60,564 bases of DNA from Lachnospiraceae bacterium (GCA_022791575.1 JAAVZI010000047.1:1-60564), one strand, 5' to 3'; positions 1 to 11,277 are shown, numbered from the stretch's first letter. A program made the numbers and translations. Notes: generated from the letters alone by a model not told the origin.

Positions 1-50
1 GGCTAATCTCTATGCTGGACTATTACACCGCAAGATGTGTTACATGTTAA
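1..50 (+). CDS. C-terminal fragment of group II intron reverse transcriptase/maturase (partial)
   Basis: Reading from base 3, the frame encodes LISMLDYYTARCVTC and stops with TAA at 48-50, 9 bases before domain V. A reverse transcriptase ending shortly before domain V is the standard layout for a group II intron-encoded protein, and a Gly/Leu-rich 'GL.S.LDYY' ending is familiar from that family. Only about 15 residues are visible, so no catalytic motif can be checked. The call rests mainly on the intron structure downstream. Confidence 0.6.
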   Translation, partial: LISMLDYYTARCVTC

Positions 51-138
51 GTTGATTGAACCGCCGTGTACCGAACGGTACGCACGGTGGTGTGAGAGGT
101 CGGAAATTTCTCAATTAGAGAAATTTCCTCCTACTCGA
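1..138 (+). mobile_element. 3' end of a group II intron (domains V and VI)
   Basis: Bases 60-91 fold as a typical domain V: a 9-bp stem (60-68 with 83-91), a 2-nt bulge CG at 81-82, then a 4-bp stem (69-72 with 77-80) capped by GAAC. The lower stem contains CGC, the triad variant seen in some bacterial introns. Bases 103-112 and 118-127 form a 10-bp domain VI hairpin, followed by the usual CCTACTCGAT-type 3' end with a candidate branch A at 133. The intron would end at 138 or 139, at the edge of the PBP stop codon. The 5' part lies outside the window. Confidence 0.85.
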
Positions 139-2559
139 TTACTCATTAGATTCTTCCGCTGCGTTGGTTGGCGCAGGTTCCGGTGTATGGTCAGGTTCTG
201 ACGTTGGCAGCGGTGCCGGTGTCTGAACTGGTTCCGGCGGTTCCGTATTAGGTGTACTGGTCGGCTCAGGAGTCGGTGTACTGGTTGGTTTTGGTGTTGG
301 TGTGGCAGTTGGTACAGGCGTACTGGTCGGCTCAGGAGTCGGTGTAATTTCTGGATTGTCCGTTGCTGGTGGTTCGGTTGGCACTGGCTCGGCACTGGGC
401 TCTTCTGTAGGCAGCTCTTCTTTGCGCTTTTCACTTGTAGCCTTGTTAAATTCCTTATATTCTAATCCTTCATGAATCGCATTCATAAACTGCTTCCAGA
501 TTTCACCAGGATAGGAGGAACCCTGCAGGCTGGGAAGTTTTTGGGGAAGGTCATAGCCTACCCATACAGTAGCGGTATAGTAGGGCGTATATCCAGTAAA
601 CCAGCCGTCCTTATTGTCATTCGTTGTCCCGGTCTTTCCGGCAGTCGGCATATCTTTTACTGCCAGCCCTCTTCCTGTTCCCTCGGTAATTACACTTTGC
701 AGAATGTCTGTCATGTTTCTGGCTGCATTTTTCTTGTAGACCTGTCTGCCGCTGCGATCTGGTTTGTAGATGGTATTTCCATCTGCATCAGCAATCCGCA
801 CGATACAGGTAGGTGAGCGGAACTGACCGTCATTCGCAAGTGCAGCATAAGCGCCTGACATTTCTACTGAACTGGTTCCCTTGGTGAAGCCACCCAGCGA
901 GGAAGGAAGAAAGAAATCATCATCTACTATTTTGGAAAATTCCATGTCAGTCAAATAAGACAAACCAACCTTAGGCGTTAATTCCTGAAACAGCTTCCAG
1001 GCTACCGTATTTTTGGATTTAGCCACAGCACGGCGCAGGGAAATCGAGCCTTCATAGCTGTCGCCGGAATTGGAAGGTCCGTCTTTAATCTTAGTATCTG
1101 ATACGGTAGAATCTGCAGTATATCCACGTTCTAGGCAGGGCGTGTATACAATCAAGGGCTTAATAGAGCTGCCAGGCTGCCGGAATGATTGATACGCCCG
1201 GTTCAGTGTGTAGCCGTTAAACTGTTGGGATCTTCCCCCAACAATCGCTGTGACATAACCGCTGCTGTTATCAATGCAAGAAGCAGAGGCTTGCAGTTTG
1301 TATACTCCGTCCTCCGTGACATCCGTGAATTTGGCAAGCTGGCTGTCTACGGCATTCTGCAGCTGTTCCTGCATATTCATATCAATGGAAGTGTAGATCT
1401 TGTAGCCAGAAGTAAATAAGGTTTTCTGGGTACTGTTATAGGCAGATTCATAAGCTTCTGTATAACTTTTCCGGTCTTCATCGGAATCGAACTGATAGCG
1501 GAATTCAAAGCCGTCTTTTTCCATCAGAGCCCTTGTGGCACAATAGTAGACAAAAGTTTCCACATAATCGGATTTTTCATTGACTGGAATATCCAGATGG
1601 ATTTCTTCGGCAATGGCTGCCTGATAGGCTTGGTTGTCGATGACCCCGTCAAGATTCATCTGTTTTAAGATCCGGTTTCTCCGCTTTAAAGTATTTTCCA
1701 TATTGGTCAAAGGATTATATAAGGTTGGATTATTGGGAATGGCACACAAAAAGGCTGTCTGTGACAGACTGAGTTCATGAACATCTTTATTAAAATATCC
1801 CATGCTTGCCGCCTGTATCCCATAATTTCCGTTAGCAAAATAGATATTATTAATATAGTACTCTAGTATTTTATCTTTGGAATACCGCTCTTCCAGTCCC
1901 CAGGCAATAAAGATTTCCTCTGCTTTGCGCTGCCAGGTTACCTGATGGGTGAGAAAAATGTTGCGGCTGAGCTGCTGGGTAATGGTACTTCCACCTTGGG
2001 TGATCTTTCCATTTTTAATATAAGAAAGAGCCGCCCGCAGGACCGCTTTATAATCAACACCGCCATGAGAGTAGAACTTTTTATCTTCGATACTGATAAA
2101 TGCCGTTTTTACATAAGTAGGAATGTCTTCAAATTCCAGATAATACAGATTTTTCTCTCCTTTAATGGTAGAAATCAAATTATTCTGTGAATCATATACC
2201 GTACTGGTCTGAGAAGCACGGAAGGTCTCTTCGCTGGAATTTTGTACCATGTCACGGGCTTGTGCACGTAATTTGTGTAACTGTCCACCAAGTCCGCTGC
2301 CATAGAAAGCAATCAAAAAAATTAAAAATAAAACGGCAGGAATGAGAAAGAATTTGGCTGCTAGAGGAATTCTTCTCTTTTTTTTCTTTTTCCTTTTCTT
2401 AGAAGTTTGTTTGTTCTTATCAGGAGGAGTTTTTCTGCTTGCTCCATCCGCTGCTGCCCGCCGTGTACGATTGGCAGGTCTGCTTGGTGTCTGTTGCCTA
2501 GGCGCAGGTGTTTGTCTGGATGCAGGCGGTTTTTGCCTGCCGGATTGCTGCTGGGCCAT
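139..2559 (-). CDS. Class A penicillin-binding protein (PBP1A family)
   Basis: Bifunctional peptidoglycan synthase of 806 aa, polymerising glycan strands and cross-linking stem peptides outside the membrane. A Lys/Arg-rich cytoplasmic tail (residues 1-65) precedes one membrane anchor (about 66-90). The GT51 domain shows the catalytic glutamate in EDKKFYSHGG (about 158-167) and GGSTITQQ (about 189-196). The transpeptidase domain has SSIK (464-467), SKN (515-517) and KTGT (642-645), so all three active-site motifs are intact. From about residue 700 the protein is a Thr/Pro/Glu-rich low-complexity tail, encoded by partly repeated DNA. The start is set by GAAAGGAG about 8 nt upstream of ATG. The gene is convergent with the intron at 1-138. 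Confidence 0.95.
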   Translation of the reverse strand: MAQQQSGRQKPPASRQTPAPRQQTPSRPANRTRRAAADGASRKTPPDKNKQTSKKRKKKKKRRIPLAAKFFLIPAVLFLIFLIAFYGSGLGGQLHKLRAQARDMVQNSSEETFRASQTSTVYDSQNNLISTIKGEKNLYYLEFEDIPTYVKTAFISIEDKKFYSHGGVDYKAVLRAALSYIKNGKITQGGSTITQQLSRNIFLTHQVTWQRKAEEIFIAWGLEERYSKDKILEYYINNIYFANGNYGIQAASMGYFNKDVHELSLSQTAFLCAIPNNPTLYNPLTNMENTLKRRNRILKQMNLDGVIDNQAYQAAIAEEIHLDIPVNEKSDYVETFVYYCATRALMEKDGFEFRYQFDSDEDRKSYTEAYESAYNSTQKTLFTSGYKIYTSIDMNMQEQLQNAVDSQLAKFTDVTEDGVYKLQASASCIDNSSGYVTAIVGGRSQQFNGYTLNRAYQSFRQPGSSIKPLIVYTPCLERGYTADSTVSDTKIKDGPSNSGDSYEGSISLRRAVAKSKNTVAWKLFQELTPKVGLSYLTDMEFSKIVDDDFFLPSSLGGFTKGTSSVEMSGAYAALANDGQFRSPTCIVRIADADGNTIYKPDRSGRQVYKKNAARNMTDILQSVITEGTGRGLAVKDMPTAGKTGTTNDNKDGWFTGYTPYYTATVWVGYDLPQKLPSLQGSSYPGEIWKQFMNAIHEGLEYKEFNKATSEKRKEELPTEEPSAEPVPTEPPATDNPEITPTPEPTSTPVPTATPTPKPTSTPTPEPTSTPNTEPPEPVQTPAPLPTSEPDHTPEPAPTNAAEESNE
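254..346. repeat. Direct repeat of 27 bp within the PBP Pro/Thr tail
   Basis: The same 27 bases occur at 254-280 and 320-346, with related degenerate units between them. They encode the TPTPEPTSTP-like segments of the PBP tail. Such exact repeats can expand or contract by slippage, so tail length may vary between strains. Confidence 0.85.
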
Positions 2560-2764
2560 ATTCTGTCTCCTTTCAAAATGCAGGGAATAAAATTCTGCAT
2601 ATTACCATACAACATATAATAAGTATATGTAAACCTTTATGCTTTAAAATATTATATTAGACATACTATCAAAAATTTATAGCTTTCACAAGGCAGAAGA
2701 GTAAAATTTAAGGAAATCTTTAGTATAGCTGTTCACAAAAAAATAATAATTTTAAGAAAAGAAG
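2560..2764. other. Divergent intergenic region between PBP and the atp operon
   Basis: An AT-rich stretch of about 200 bp separates the PBP start from the atp promoter. I see the PBP ribosome binding site but no convincing minus-strand promoter, hairpin or small ORF. Confidence 0.5.
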
Positions 2765-2792
2765 TGGACAATTTCATAAAAAATGGTATAAT
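2765..2792 (+). promoter_or_regulatory. Promoter of the ATP synthase operon
   Basis: A -35 box TGGACA (2765-2770), a 16-bp spacer and a perfect -10 TATAAT (2787-2792). Transcription would start near 2799, just before the structured leader. Confidence 0.75.
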
Positions 2793-2800
2793 AGGGATAT

Positions 2801-2876
2801 GGGCCGGGTCTATATGCCTCCGGCTATCAGAGTTCTCTGCCACTACGCAGAGAAAAGTGGAAGTAGGTGAACCGTT
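2801..2876 (+). promoter_or_regulatory. Structured 5' leader of the atp operon
   Basis: Two hairpins lie between the predicted transcription start and the first gene. Hairpin 1 pairs GCCGG (2803-2807) with CCGGC (2820-2824). Hairpin 2 pairs TTCTCTGC (2833-2840) with GCAGAGAA (2847-2854), leaving the loop CACTAC (2841-2846). That loop can pair with GTAGGTG (2863-2869), which overlaps the ribosome binding site, allowing one bulge. This suggests a pseudoknot that could mask translation initiation. I do not recognise a named RNA family. Confidence 0.5.
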
Positions 2877-3119
2877 TTGAAGTACAAAAAAAGTGTATAT
2901 CAGTCTCTTGTTTTGATAACACAGTTTAGTATTCATATGTTGGTTCCTATTTTTTTGTGTACCTTTGCAGGTATCTATCTGGACCGGAAATTGGATACAG
3001 GCTTTTGTGTTATCATTCTCTTTTTTTTGGGGGCACTAGCCGGATTCCGTAATATTTATATTATGGCAAAACAGATCTATGACCGGAAGGAAGAGGATAA
3101 GAAGGATGAACAATTGTGA
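2877..3119 (+). CDS. atpZ: AtpZ/AtpI-like ATP synthase assembly protein
   Basis: Small membrane protein of 80 aa with two hydrophobic segments (about 10-30 and 40-62) around the loop YLDRKLDTG. This two-helix layout with a G.yLD.....g motif is typical of the AtpZ family (putative F0F1-ATPase subunit), found at the head of atp operons and implicated in ring assembly or ion supply. It starts with TTG, 7 nt after the AGGTG site that the leader may sequester. The charged C-terminus overlaps the next gene. Membership rests on pattern and position. Confidence 0.7.
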   Translation: MKYKKSVYQSLVLITQFSIHMLVPIFLCTFAGIYLDRKLDTGFCVIILFFLGALAGFRNIYIMAKQIYDRKEEDKKDEQL

Positions 3120-3501
3120 AAATAGACTGGTGAAGGAGATGATAGGAATCATCCTCTGCTATGGCTTACTTCTGCAGATTGTACTGTTTTTCGTTACTCC
3201 AAAGCGTCTTTATGCATCTTTTGGCCTCTGGCTCGGTATAATGCTGGCAGTTTACATGCTGGTGTATATGTATCGGGTGCTGCAGACAAGTCTGGGAATG
3301 GAGGCAAAGACGGCAGAGAAACAGGTACGTATACATTCCATTATACGCTATATTACAGTTGTAGTTGTATACGGGATTGTTATATTTGCCCATTTGGGCA
3401 GTCCTTTAGCCTGCTTTGCAGGCATATTAAGCCTGAAAGCGGCGGCTTACCTGCAGCCGCTATACAGAAAGCTTAGGGAAAAGAATCAAGAAAAAGAGTA
3501 A
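3106..3501 (+). CDS. atpI: ATP synthase subunit I-like membrane protein
   Basis: A 131-aa protein with four predicted membrane segments, placed between the AtpZ-like gene and atpB, where AtpI (ATP synthase I chain) is expected. AtpI is a non-stoichiometric helper for c-ring assembly and Mg2+/Na+ supply. I chose ATG 3106, which has GAGG 9 nt upstream and overlaps the end of atpZ by 14 nt; an earlier in-frame ATG at 3079 lacks a site. Sequence similarity is weak, as is usual for AtpI, so the name depends on context. Confidence 0.65.
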   Translation: MNNCENRLVKEMIGIILCYGLLLQIVLFFVTPKRLYASFGLWLGIMLAVYMLVYMYRVLQTSLGMEAKTAEKQVRIHSIIRYITVVVVYGIVIFAHLGSPLACFAGILSLKAAAYLQPLYRKLREKNQEKE

Positions 3502-3514
3502 AGGAGGTGGAAGA

Positions 3515-4246
3515 ATGGGAGAATTGTGGAAGGCGTTGAACGGCCATGATCCAGATTTCTTTATTAAAAATCTGTTTGAGTATGAATTATTTGGGCAGAA
3601 GCTTCATATAACAACGGCCCATGTGTGTGTCCTGCTGGTAATGCTTGTCATTGTTATATTTGCCATCTGTGCAGGAAGAGCAATACGCAAAGCAGCGGTT
3701 ACAGATACCCCGACACCGTTCCAGAACTTTGTAGAGTTGATTGTGGAGATGCTGAACAAGATGGTAACTGGTGTTATGGGAGGCAGTGCCAAGAACTTTG
3801 TGAATTATATCAGTACCATTTTCATATTCATTTTAATCAGCAATATATCCGGTCTGTTTGGCCTCAGGCCGCCGACAGCGTATTATGGTGTGACACTGCC
3901 GCTTGGTTTGATTTCCTTTTGTATGATCTTTTATAACAAAATCAAACACCAGAAAGTTTCCGGCTTTTTAAAGGGCTTGTGTGAACCATGGGTATTCTGG
4001 GCGCCAATTAATATAATCGGAGATATTGCGGTGCCGATCTCCATGTCACTGCGTTTGTTTGCCAACGTACTTTCAGGAACTGTTATGATGGCATTAATTT
4101 ACAGTCTTCTTCCGGTTTTTGTAAAAATCGGAATTCCGTCTGTGCTGCACATTTATTTTGATTTATTTTCTGGTGCGATCCAGACCTATGTATTTTGTAT
4201 GCTGACAATGACTTATGTAACAGATGCAATCGGAGAGGAAGGCTAG
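3515..4246 (+). CDS. atpB: F0F1 ATP synthase subunit a
   Basis: Stator ion-channel subunit of 243 aa with about five to six membrane helices. The conserved helix contains SMSLRLFANVLSGT (about 178-191), including the essential arginine facing the c ring. A second conserved stretch near the C-terminus, HIYFDLFSGAIQTYVFCMLT, carries the usual F.G.iQ..vF signature. A strong AAAGGAGGTGG precedes the ATG. It follows atpI by 13 nt and is the first canonical F0 gene in the standard B-E-F-H-A-G-D-C order. Confidence 0.95.
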   Translation: MGELWKALNGHDPDFFIKNLFEYELFGQKLHITTAHVCVLLVMLVIVIFAICAGRAIRKAAVTDTPTPFQNFVELIVEMLNKMVTGVMGGSAKNFVNYISTIFIFILISNISGLFGLRPPTAYYGVTLPLGLISFCMIFYNKIKHQKVSGFLKGLCEPWVFWAPINIIGDIAVPISMSLRLFANVLSGTVMMALIYSLLPVFVKIGIPSVLHIYFDLFSGAIQTYVFCMLTMTYVTDAIGEEG

Positions 4247-4288
4247 CAAAGTTTTTAATATCAAAATGTAAAAAAGTTTTTATGATAG

Positions 4289-4588
<300 letters not shown>

Positions 4589-4650
4589 ACTTTCCAAAAT
4601 CAGTATAGAGTGTACTGGAATTTTAAATGCTTTGGAAAGGAGGCAGGATT

Positions 4651-5220
4651 TTGGGAACGAAGTTGATTAACGGGGCTTCCATGCTTGTGGCAGATGCAGA
4701 TGAAGGATGGCTGTTTGGACTGGACCCACAGCTGCTGGCTGATACGGTGTTGCTTGCCATTGCCGTATTTATTCTGTTTATCATCTTATCTTATGTATTG
4801 TTTAATCCGGCAAAGGATTTATTGGAGAAGAGAAGACAGAAAATTCGGGAAGATCTGGATACTGCTGAGAAGGAGAAGAAGGATGCCGCTGCCCTGAAGA
4901 CGGAGTATGATGAAAAGCTTAGGGAAGTGAATAAAGAGGCCGAGGAGATTCTTAGCGAAGCCCGTAAAAAAGCAAAGAAGAACGAAACAAGAATTATTGA
5001 TGAGGCGAAAGAAGAGGCAGCACGTATCCTTGAGCGTGCCAACCAGGAAATTGAGCTGGAGAAGAAGCACGCGATTGATGATATGAAGCAGGAGATGATT
5101 CAGATCGCTTCTATGATGGCCGGTAAGGTTGTTGCAGCATCCATAGATACAACCGTACAGGATCAGCTTGTGGAAGAGACTTTAAAAGAGATGGGTGATG
5201 AAACATGGCTAAACAGGTAG
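4651..5220 (+). CDS. atpF: F0F1 ATP synthase subunit b
   Basis: Peripheral stalk subunit of about 189 aa. One N-terminal membrane helix (LADTVLLAIAVFILFIILSY) is followed by a long charged coiled coil rich in Glu, Lys and Ala that contacts delta and F1. I chose TTG 4651 because AAAGGAGG ends 7 nt before it; the upstream in-frame ATG at 4627 would place that site inside the gene. The 3' end overlaps atpH by 16 nt, implying translational coupling. Confidence 0.93.
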   Translation: MGTKLINGASMLVADADEGWLFGLDPQLLADTVLLAIAVFILFIILSYVLFNPAKDLLEKRRQKIREDLDTAEKEKKDAAALKTEYDEKLREVNKEAEEILSEARKKAKKNETRIIDEAKEEAARILERANQEIELEKKHAIDDMKQEMIQIASMMAGKVVAASIDTTVQDQLVEETLKEMGDETWLNR

Positions 5221-5756
5221 CGAAAACGTATGGTGATGCCCTGTTTGAGCTGGCATTGGAGGAGAATAAGCTGGATTCTATTGCTGATAATGTTGCAGCT
5301 TTGACAGAAGCATTTCAGTCCAATCAAGAACTTACGAAATTAATGAGTCACCCGAAGATTTCCAGGGAGGAAAAGCTGAAGGTTATGGCTTCCATTCTGG
5401 AAGGCAGGGTAGAAGAAGAGATTGCCGGTTTTATCCATATTGTTATAGATAAAGGACGGTATCTGGAGCTGGATCATATCTTCCAGTATTTTACCAGCCG
5501 TGTCAAGGAGTATAAGAACATTGGTACGGCCTATGTTACTACTGCGGTGGAATTAAGACAAGAGCAGAAGGAACAGATTGTAAAGAGGCTGCTTGAGACA
5601 ACCAAATATAAGACGATCGAGGTTCAGTATACCCTGGACCAGTCACTGATTGGTGGAATGATTATTCGTATTGGTGACCGGGTTGTAGACAGCAGTATCC
5701 GAACAAAATTACAGGAGCTGACCAGAGATCTGACCAAGATCCAGCTGGCAGTTTAA
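5205..5756 (+). CDS. atpH: F0F1 ATP synthase subunit delta
   Basis: 183-aa stator protein linking subunit b to the top of the alpha3beta3 head. The N-terminal helical domain starts YGDALFELALE, and the C-terminal region has the family signature QSLIGGMIIRIGDRVVDSSI (about 150-169). The length is normal. The start overlaps the end of atpF, and the gene lies 36 nt before atpA in canonical order. Confidence 0.94.
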   Translation: MAKQVAKTYGDALFELALEENKLDSIADNVAALTEAFQSNQELTKLMSHPKISREEKLKVMASILEGRVEEEIAGFIHIVIDKGRYLELDHIFQYFTSRVKEYKNIGTAYVTTAVELRQEQKEQIVKRLLETTKYKTIEVQYTLDQSLIGGMIIRIGDRVVDSSIRTKLQELTRDLTKIQLAV

Positions 5757-5771
5757 TAATAGTTAGAATAA

Positions 5772-7298
<1,527 letters not shown>

Positions 7299-7348
7299 AA
7301 AAGTAATTCCCTGCATTTCGCTGGGAATACTAGGAAAAGGGTGATATT

Positions 7349-8206
7349 ATGGCGTCAATGAGAGATATTAAACGGCGTAAAGGCAGTATTCAGAGTACGC
7401 AGCAGATTACAAAAGCCATGAAACTTGTTTCTACAGTTAAATTGCAGAAAGCCAAGACCCATGCGGAACTGGCTAAGCCTTATTTCAACCATATGTATGA
7501 GACGATGACCTCTATTTTGTCTAAATCCAGCAATATCGACCATCCTTATCTGAAAGCGCAGGAAGGAAAAAAAGCGATTATTGTCATTACATCAAACAGA
7601 GGATTGGCAGGCGGGTACAATTCCAATGTATCGAAGCTGGTTACTGAGTCTGGATTTGATAAGGATGATGTCGTATTATACATTATTGGAAAAAAGGGCA
7701 GGGAATTCTTAGGCAAAAGAGGTTATGAGATTGCTGGTGACTATTCGGAGGCAATCAATGAGCCTTTGTACAGCGATGCGGTAGAGATTGGCAAGCAGGT
7801 TCTGGAAGATTTTGCAGAAGGTAAGATTGGAGAAATATATCTTGCATATACCGTATTTAAAAATACAGTCAGCCATATTCCAACTTTAATGAAGGTTATG
7901 CCGGTGGAAGTAAAAGAACAGGAAGAGGAAGCCAAAGAAGAAACGCCGATTCCTATGAATTATGAGCCGGAAGAAGAGGAAGTGCTGAGCATGATTATTC
8001 CCAAATACGTCACAAGCCTGATTTATGGTGCTTTAGTTGAAGCGCTGGCGAGTGAAAATGGGGCTAGAATGCAGGCTATGGATTCTGCAACAAGCAATGC
8101 TGAAGAAATGATTCAGGATTTATCATTGAAATATAACAGAGCACGACAGGGCTCTATTACACAGGAACTTACAGAGATTATTGCTGGTGCCGAGGCGATC
8201 AGCTAG
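7349..8206 (+). CDS. atpG: F0F1 ATP synthase subunit gamma
   Basis: 285-aa central rotor shaft. The N-terminal helix (MRDIKRRKGSIQSTQQITKA) and the C-terminal helix (MQAMDSATSNAEEMI, KYNRARQGSITQELTEI) form the antiparallel coiled coil that rotates inside the head, and both carry the family signatures. A Glu-rich insert (about 193-215, KEQEEEAKEE and EPEEEE) in the central domain is longer and more acidic than usual and is probably a surface loop. Confidence 0.96.
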   Translation: MASMRDIKRRKGSIQSTQQITKAMKLVSTVKLQKAKTHAELAKPYFNHMYETMTSILSKSSNIDHPYLKAQEGKKAIIVITSNRGLAGGYNSNVSKLVTESGFDKDDVVLYIIGKKGREFLGKRGYEIAGDYSEAINEPLYSDAVEIGKQVLEDFAEGKIGEIYLAYTVFKNTVSHIPTLMKVMPVEVKEQEEEAKEETPIPMNYEPEEEEVLSMIIPKYVTSLIYGALVEALASENGARMQAMDSATSNAEEMIQDLSLKYNRARQGSITQELTEIIAGAEAIS

Positions 8207-9619
<1,413 letters not shown>

Positions 9620-9631
9620 GGGGTGAACCAG

Positions 9632-10039
9632 ATGGCAGAGGAAAAATTGTTTAAGTTAAAAGTAATTTGCCCCGACAGAGTATTCTACGAAGGGGAAGCT
9701 TCCATGGTCGAACTCGACACAAGCGAAGGACAGGTAGGTATCTATAAGGAGCACATACCGATGACCATGATTCTGGTTCCGGGTGTTTTAAAGATTACGG
9801 AAGCAGAAGGGGTAAAAGAAGCAGCACTTCATGCAGGATTTATTGAGGTACTGCCGCAAGAGATTACCATTCTGGCAGAGATTGCCGAATGGCCGGATGA
9901 AATTGACGTTAACCGTGCCAATGAGGCCAAGGTTCGTGCGGAACGCCGGCTGGCGGCCAAGGATGCCGATCTCAATATTGTACGGGCAGAAACAGCCCTC
10001 AAAAAATCCCTGATTCGTCTGGAATTAGGTGACAAATAA
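9632..10039 (+). CDS. atpC: F0F1 ATP synthase subunit epsilon
   Basis: About 135 aa. The N-terminal beta-sandwich contains LDTSEGQVGIYKEHIPM, a recognisable variant of the usual G..GIl..H.P motif. The C-terminal helical hairpin (ANEAKVRAERRLAAKDADLN) is the regulatory element that binds ATP or inhibits F1. I chose ATG 9632, 5 nt after AAGGGGTGA, over the GTG at 9623 that lies within that site. It is the last gene of the atp operon. Confidence 0.93.
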   Translation: MAEEKLFKLKVICPDRVFYEGEASMVELDTSEGQVGIYKEHIPMTMILVPGVLKITEAEGVKEAALHAGFIEVLPQEITILAEIAEWPDEIDVNRANEAKVRAERRLAAKDADLNIVRAETALKKSLIRLELGDK

Positions 10040-10143
10040 AGCATTGTATATGAATGCCTTCTAATGGAAATACTTAGTAAAGGGCCTGATCGTATAACAA
10101 TCAGGTGAACCAGAATAAGTAGTTTGCATTAGGAGGCATTTTT

Positions 10144-10896
10144 ATGCGTAAAATATTTTTTGTATTTGTAGCGCTTTTGTGGGTTGTAGCAGGAATCCAG
10201 CTAATAGAGAATCTGAATCAGGAGGATGAGGGCCAGATTGTCCAGGCATTTAATAAAACCAACTGTATGAATGCAGGAAGTCTGGTGCAGGCCAGCGGAC
10301 AGATTACCGATGGATATCAAACCAAAGAAGAACAAATCAAGATTCTGGAAAGAATCGCACAGGAGCTGGGCATCAAGGGAAGCTATGAAATAAGTGAGGA
10401 AAAAGAAGCACAACGGTCTGAGGTCAGTCTTTACCGGGAAGCTGCACAGGCAGAGACCCGTCTCCGGGTTATATCTGTAGAAAATGAGATTTCGGATACG
10501 ATTATGGAAACGTCACAATATCTGCTTGTAGAAATTCAGCTTTATGATAAACTGGAATGCGCAGTTCTTTACAAAGAAAATCTGGCAGATATTCTAAGAG
10601 GTATGGGAATCACTGCGGATATCAGTCTGCAATTCAGTGGAGAGATGCAAGGCAGCATAAGCCAGGAAGAGAGAGATTCGCTTGTGGAACATTTATTAGA
10701 GAGTATTTCCGGCAAGGTGTGTCAAAAGCATGAAGAGGCAGGAGTGTATACTGTATACGCGTATACAGATTTGGTAGAAGAATATCAGAGAATTAATGGA
10801 CGAAATATCAATGTTACAATAGCGGTTACATTTGATGAGACGAAGAATCGTACCAAGTTATATCTGGCGACACCACTTATGAAAGAAGATTATTAA
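10144..10896 (+). CDS. ywmB: YwmB-family secreted/membrane-anchored protein
   Basis: 250 aa with an N-terminal hydrophobic segment (FVFVALLWVVAGIQ) acting as signal or anchor. The remainder is an alpha/beta domain with GSYEISEEKE, YLLVEIQLYDKLECA and a C-terminal YTVYAYTDLVEEYQRI segment, matching the pattern I associate with the YwmB family. In B. subtilis ywmB also follows the atp operon. The function is unknown; an envelope role is an inference. AGGAGG lies 6 nt upstream of ATG, and the 100-bp gap from atpC suggests separate or weaker expression. Confidence 0.65.
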   Translation: MRKIFFVFVALLWVVAGIQLIENLNQEDEGQIVQAFNKTNCMNAGSLVQASGQITDGYQTKEEQIKILERIAQELGIKGSYEISEEKEAQRSEVSLYREAAQAETRLRVISVENEISDTIMETSQYLLVEIQLYDKLECAVLYKENLADILRGMGITADISLQFSGEMQGSISQEERDSLVEHLLESISGKVCQKHEEAGVYTVYAYTDLVEEYQRINGRNINVTIAVTFDETKNRTKLYLATPLMKEDY

Positions 10897-11277
10897 GCGG
10901 TGTCTATGAAAGAAGATAATATGGTAATTGCGAAAGTTTGAATCAAAGCGACGATTTTAGACAAGACATACAAAAACGCCGCTCAAAAGCGTTGATTGGA
11001 CATGAGGAGGGACCCACGAAGTGGGAGGAGTCCTGGTGTCAGTACTTAATTCGCTATGTTTTTGTATGTCTTGCCTAAAATCTGGTTATGAATACTGAGT
11101 TTTGCCAATATTTAAAGTTAATATAAGCATTTACGCAACGCTCATTTCACTGTCATCTAGAAGTGAATAATTGGAAGTGAGTACAAGTAACAGGTGATTC
11201 TTGGCGTAGGATAAGCAACATCTCTATGAAATGGCATAAACTGTAGTGTAAGAGAAATGCAGGAGGATATCAGGAAC
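10897..11277. other. Intergenic region holding a long inverted-repeat element
   Basis: This roughly 380-bp gap contains the 130-bp inverted-repeat element listed separately. A 13-base sequence at the 3' end of the YwmB gene (10878-10890) is duplicated exactly at 10905-10917. I found no further ORF or RNA gene between 11083 and 11256. Confidence 0.6.
10953..11082 (-). repeat. Long inverted-repeat element, possible structured RNA or MITE
   Basis: Arms 10953-10977 and 11058-11082 are 25-nt inverted repeats differing at one position. As a minus-strand RNA that position becomes a G-U pair, so 25 of 25 bases pair; on the plus strand it is an A-C mismatch. Inside the stem are a CGCT/AGCG hairpin (about 10977-10991) and a larger hairpin around CCCAC-GAA-GTGGG (about 11013-11025) flanked by GGAC/GTCC and GACA/TGTC pairs. 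The arms do not resemble a simple terminator. I do not recognise a named family. Confidence 0.6.

Noticed and set aside
10089-10110. CCTGAT/ATCAGG hairpin after atpC, considered as the atp operon terminator
   Set aside because: Only 6 bp with no T run after it, and a normal ribosome binding site for ywmB follows; too weak to call.
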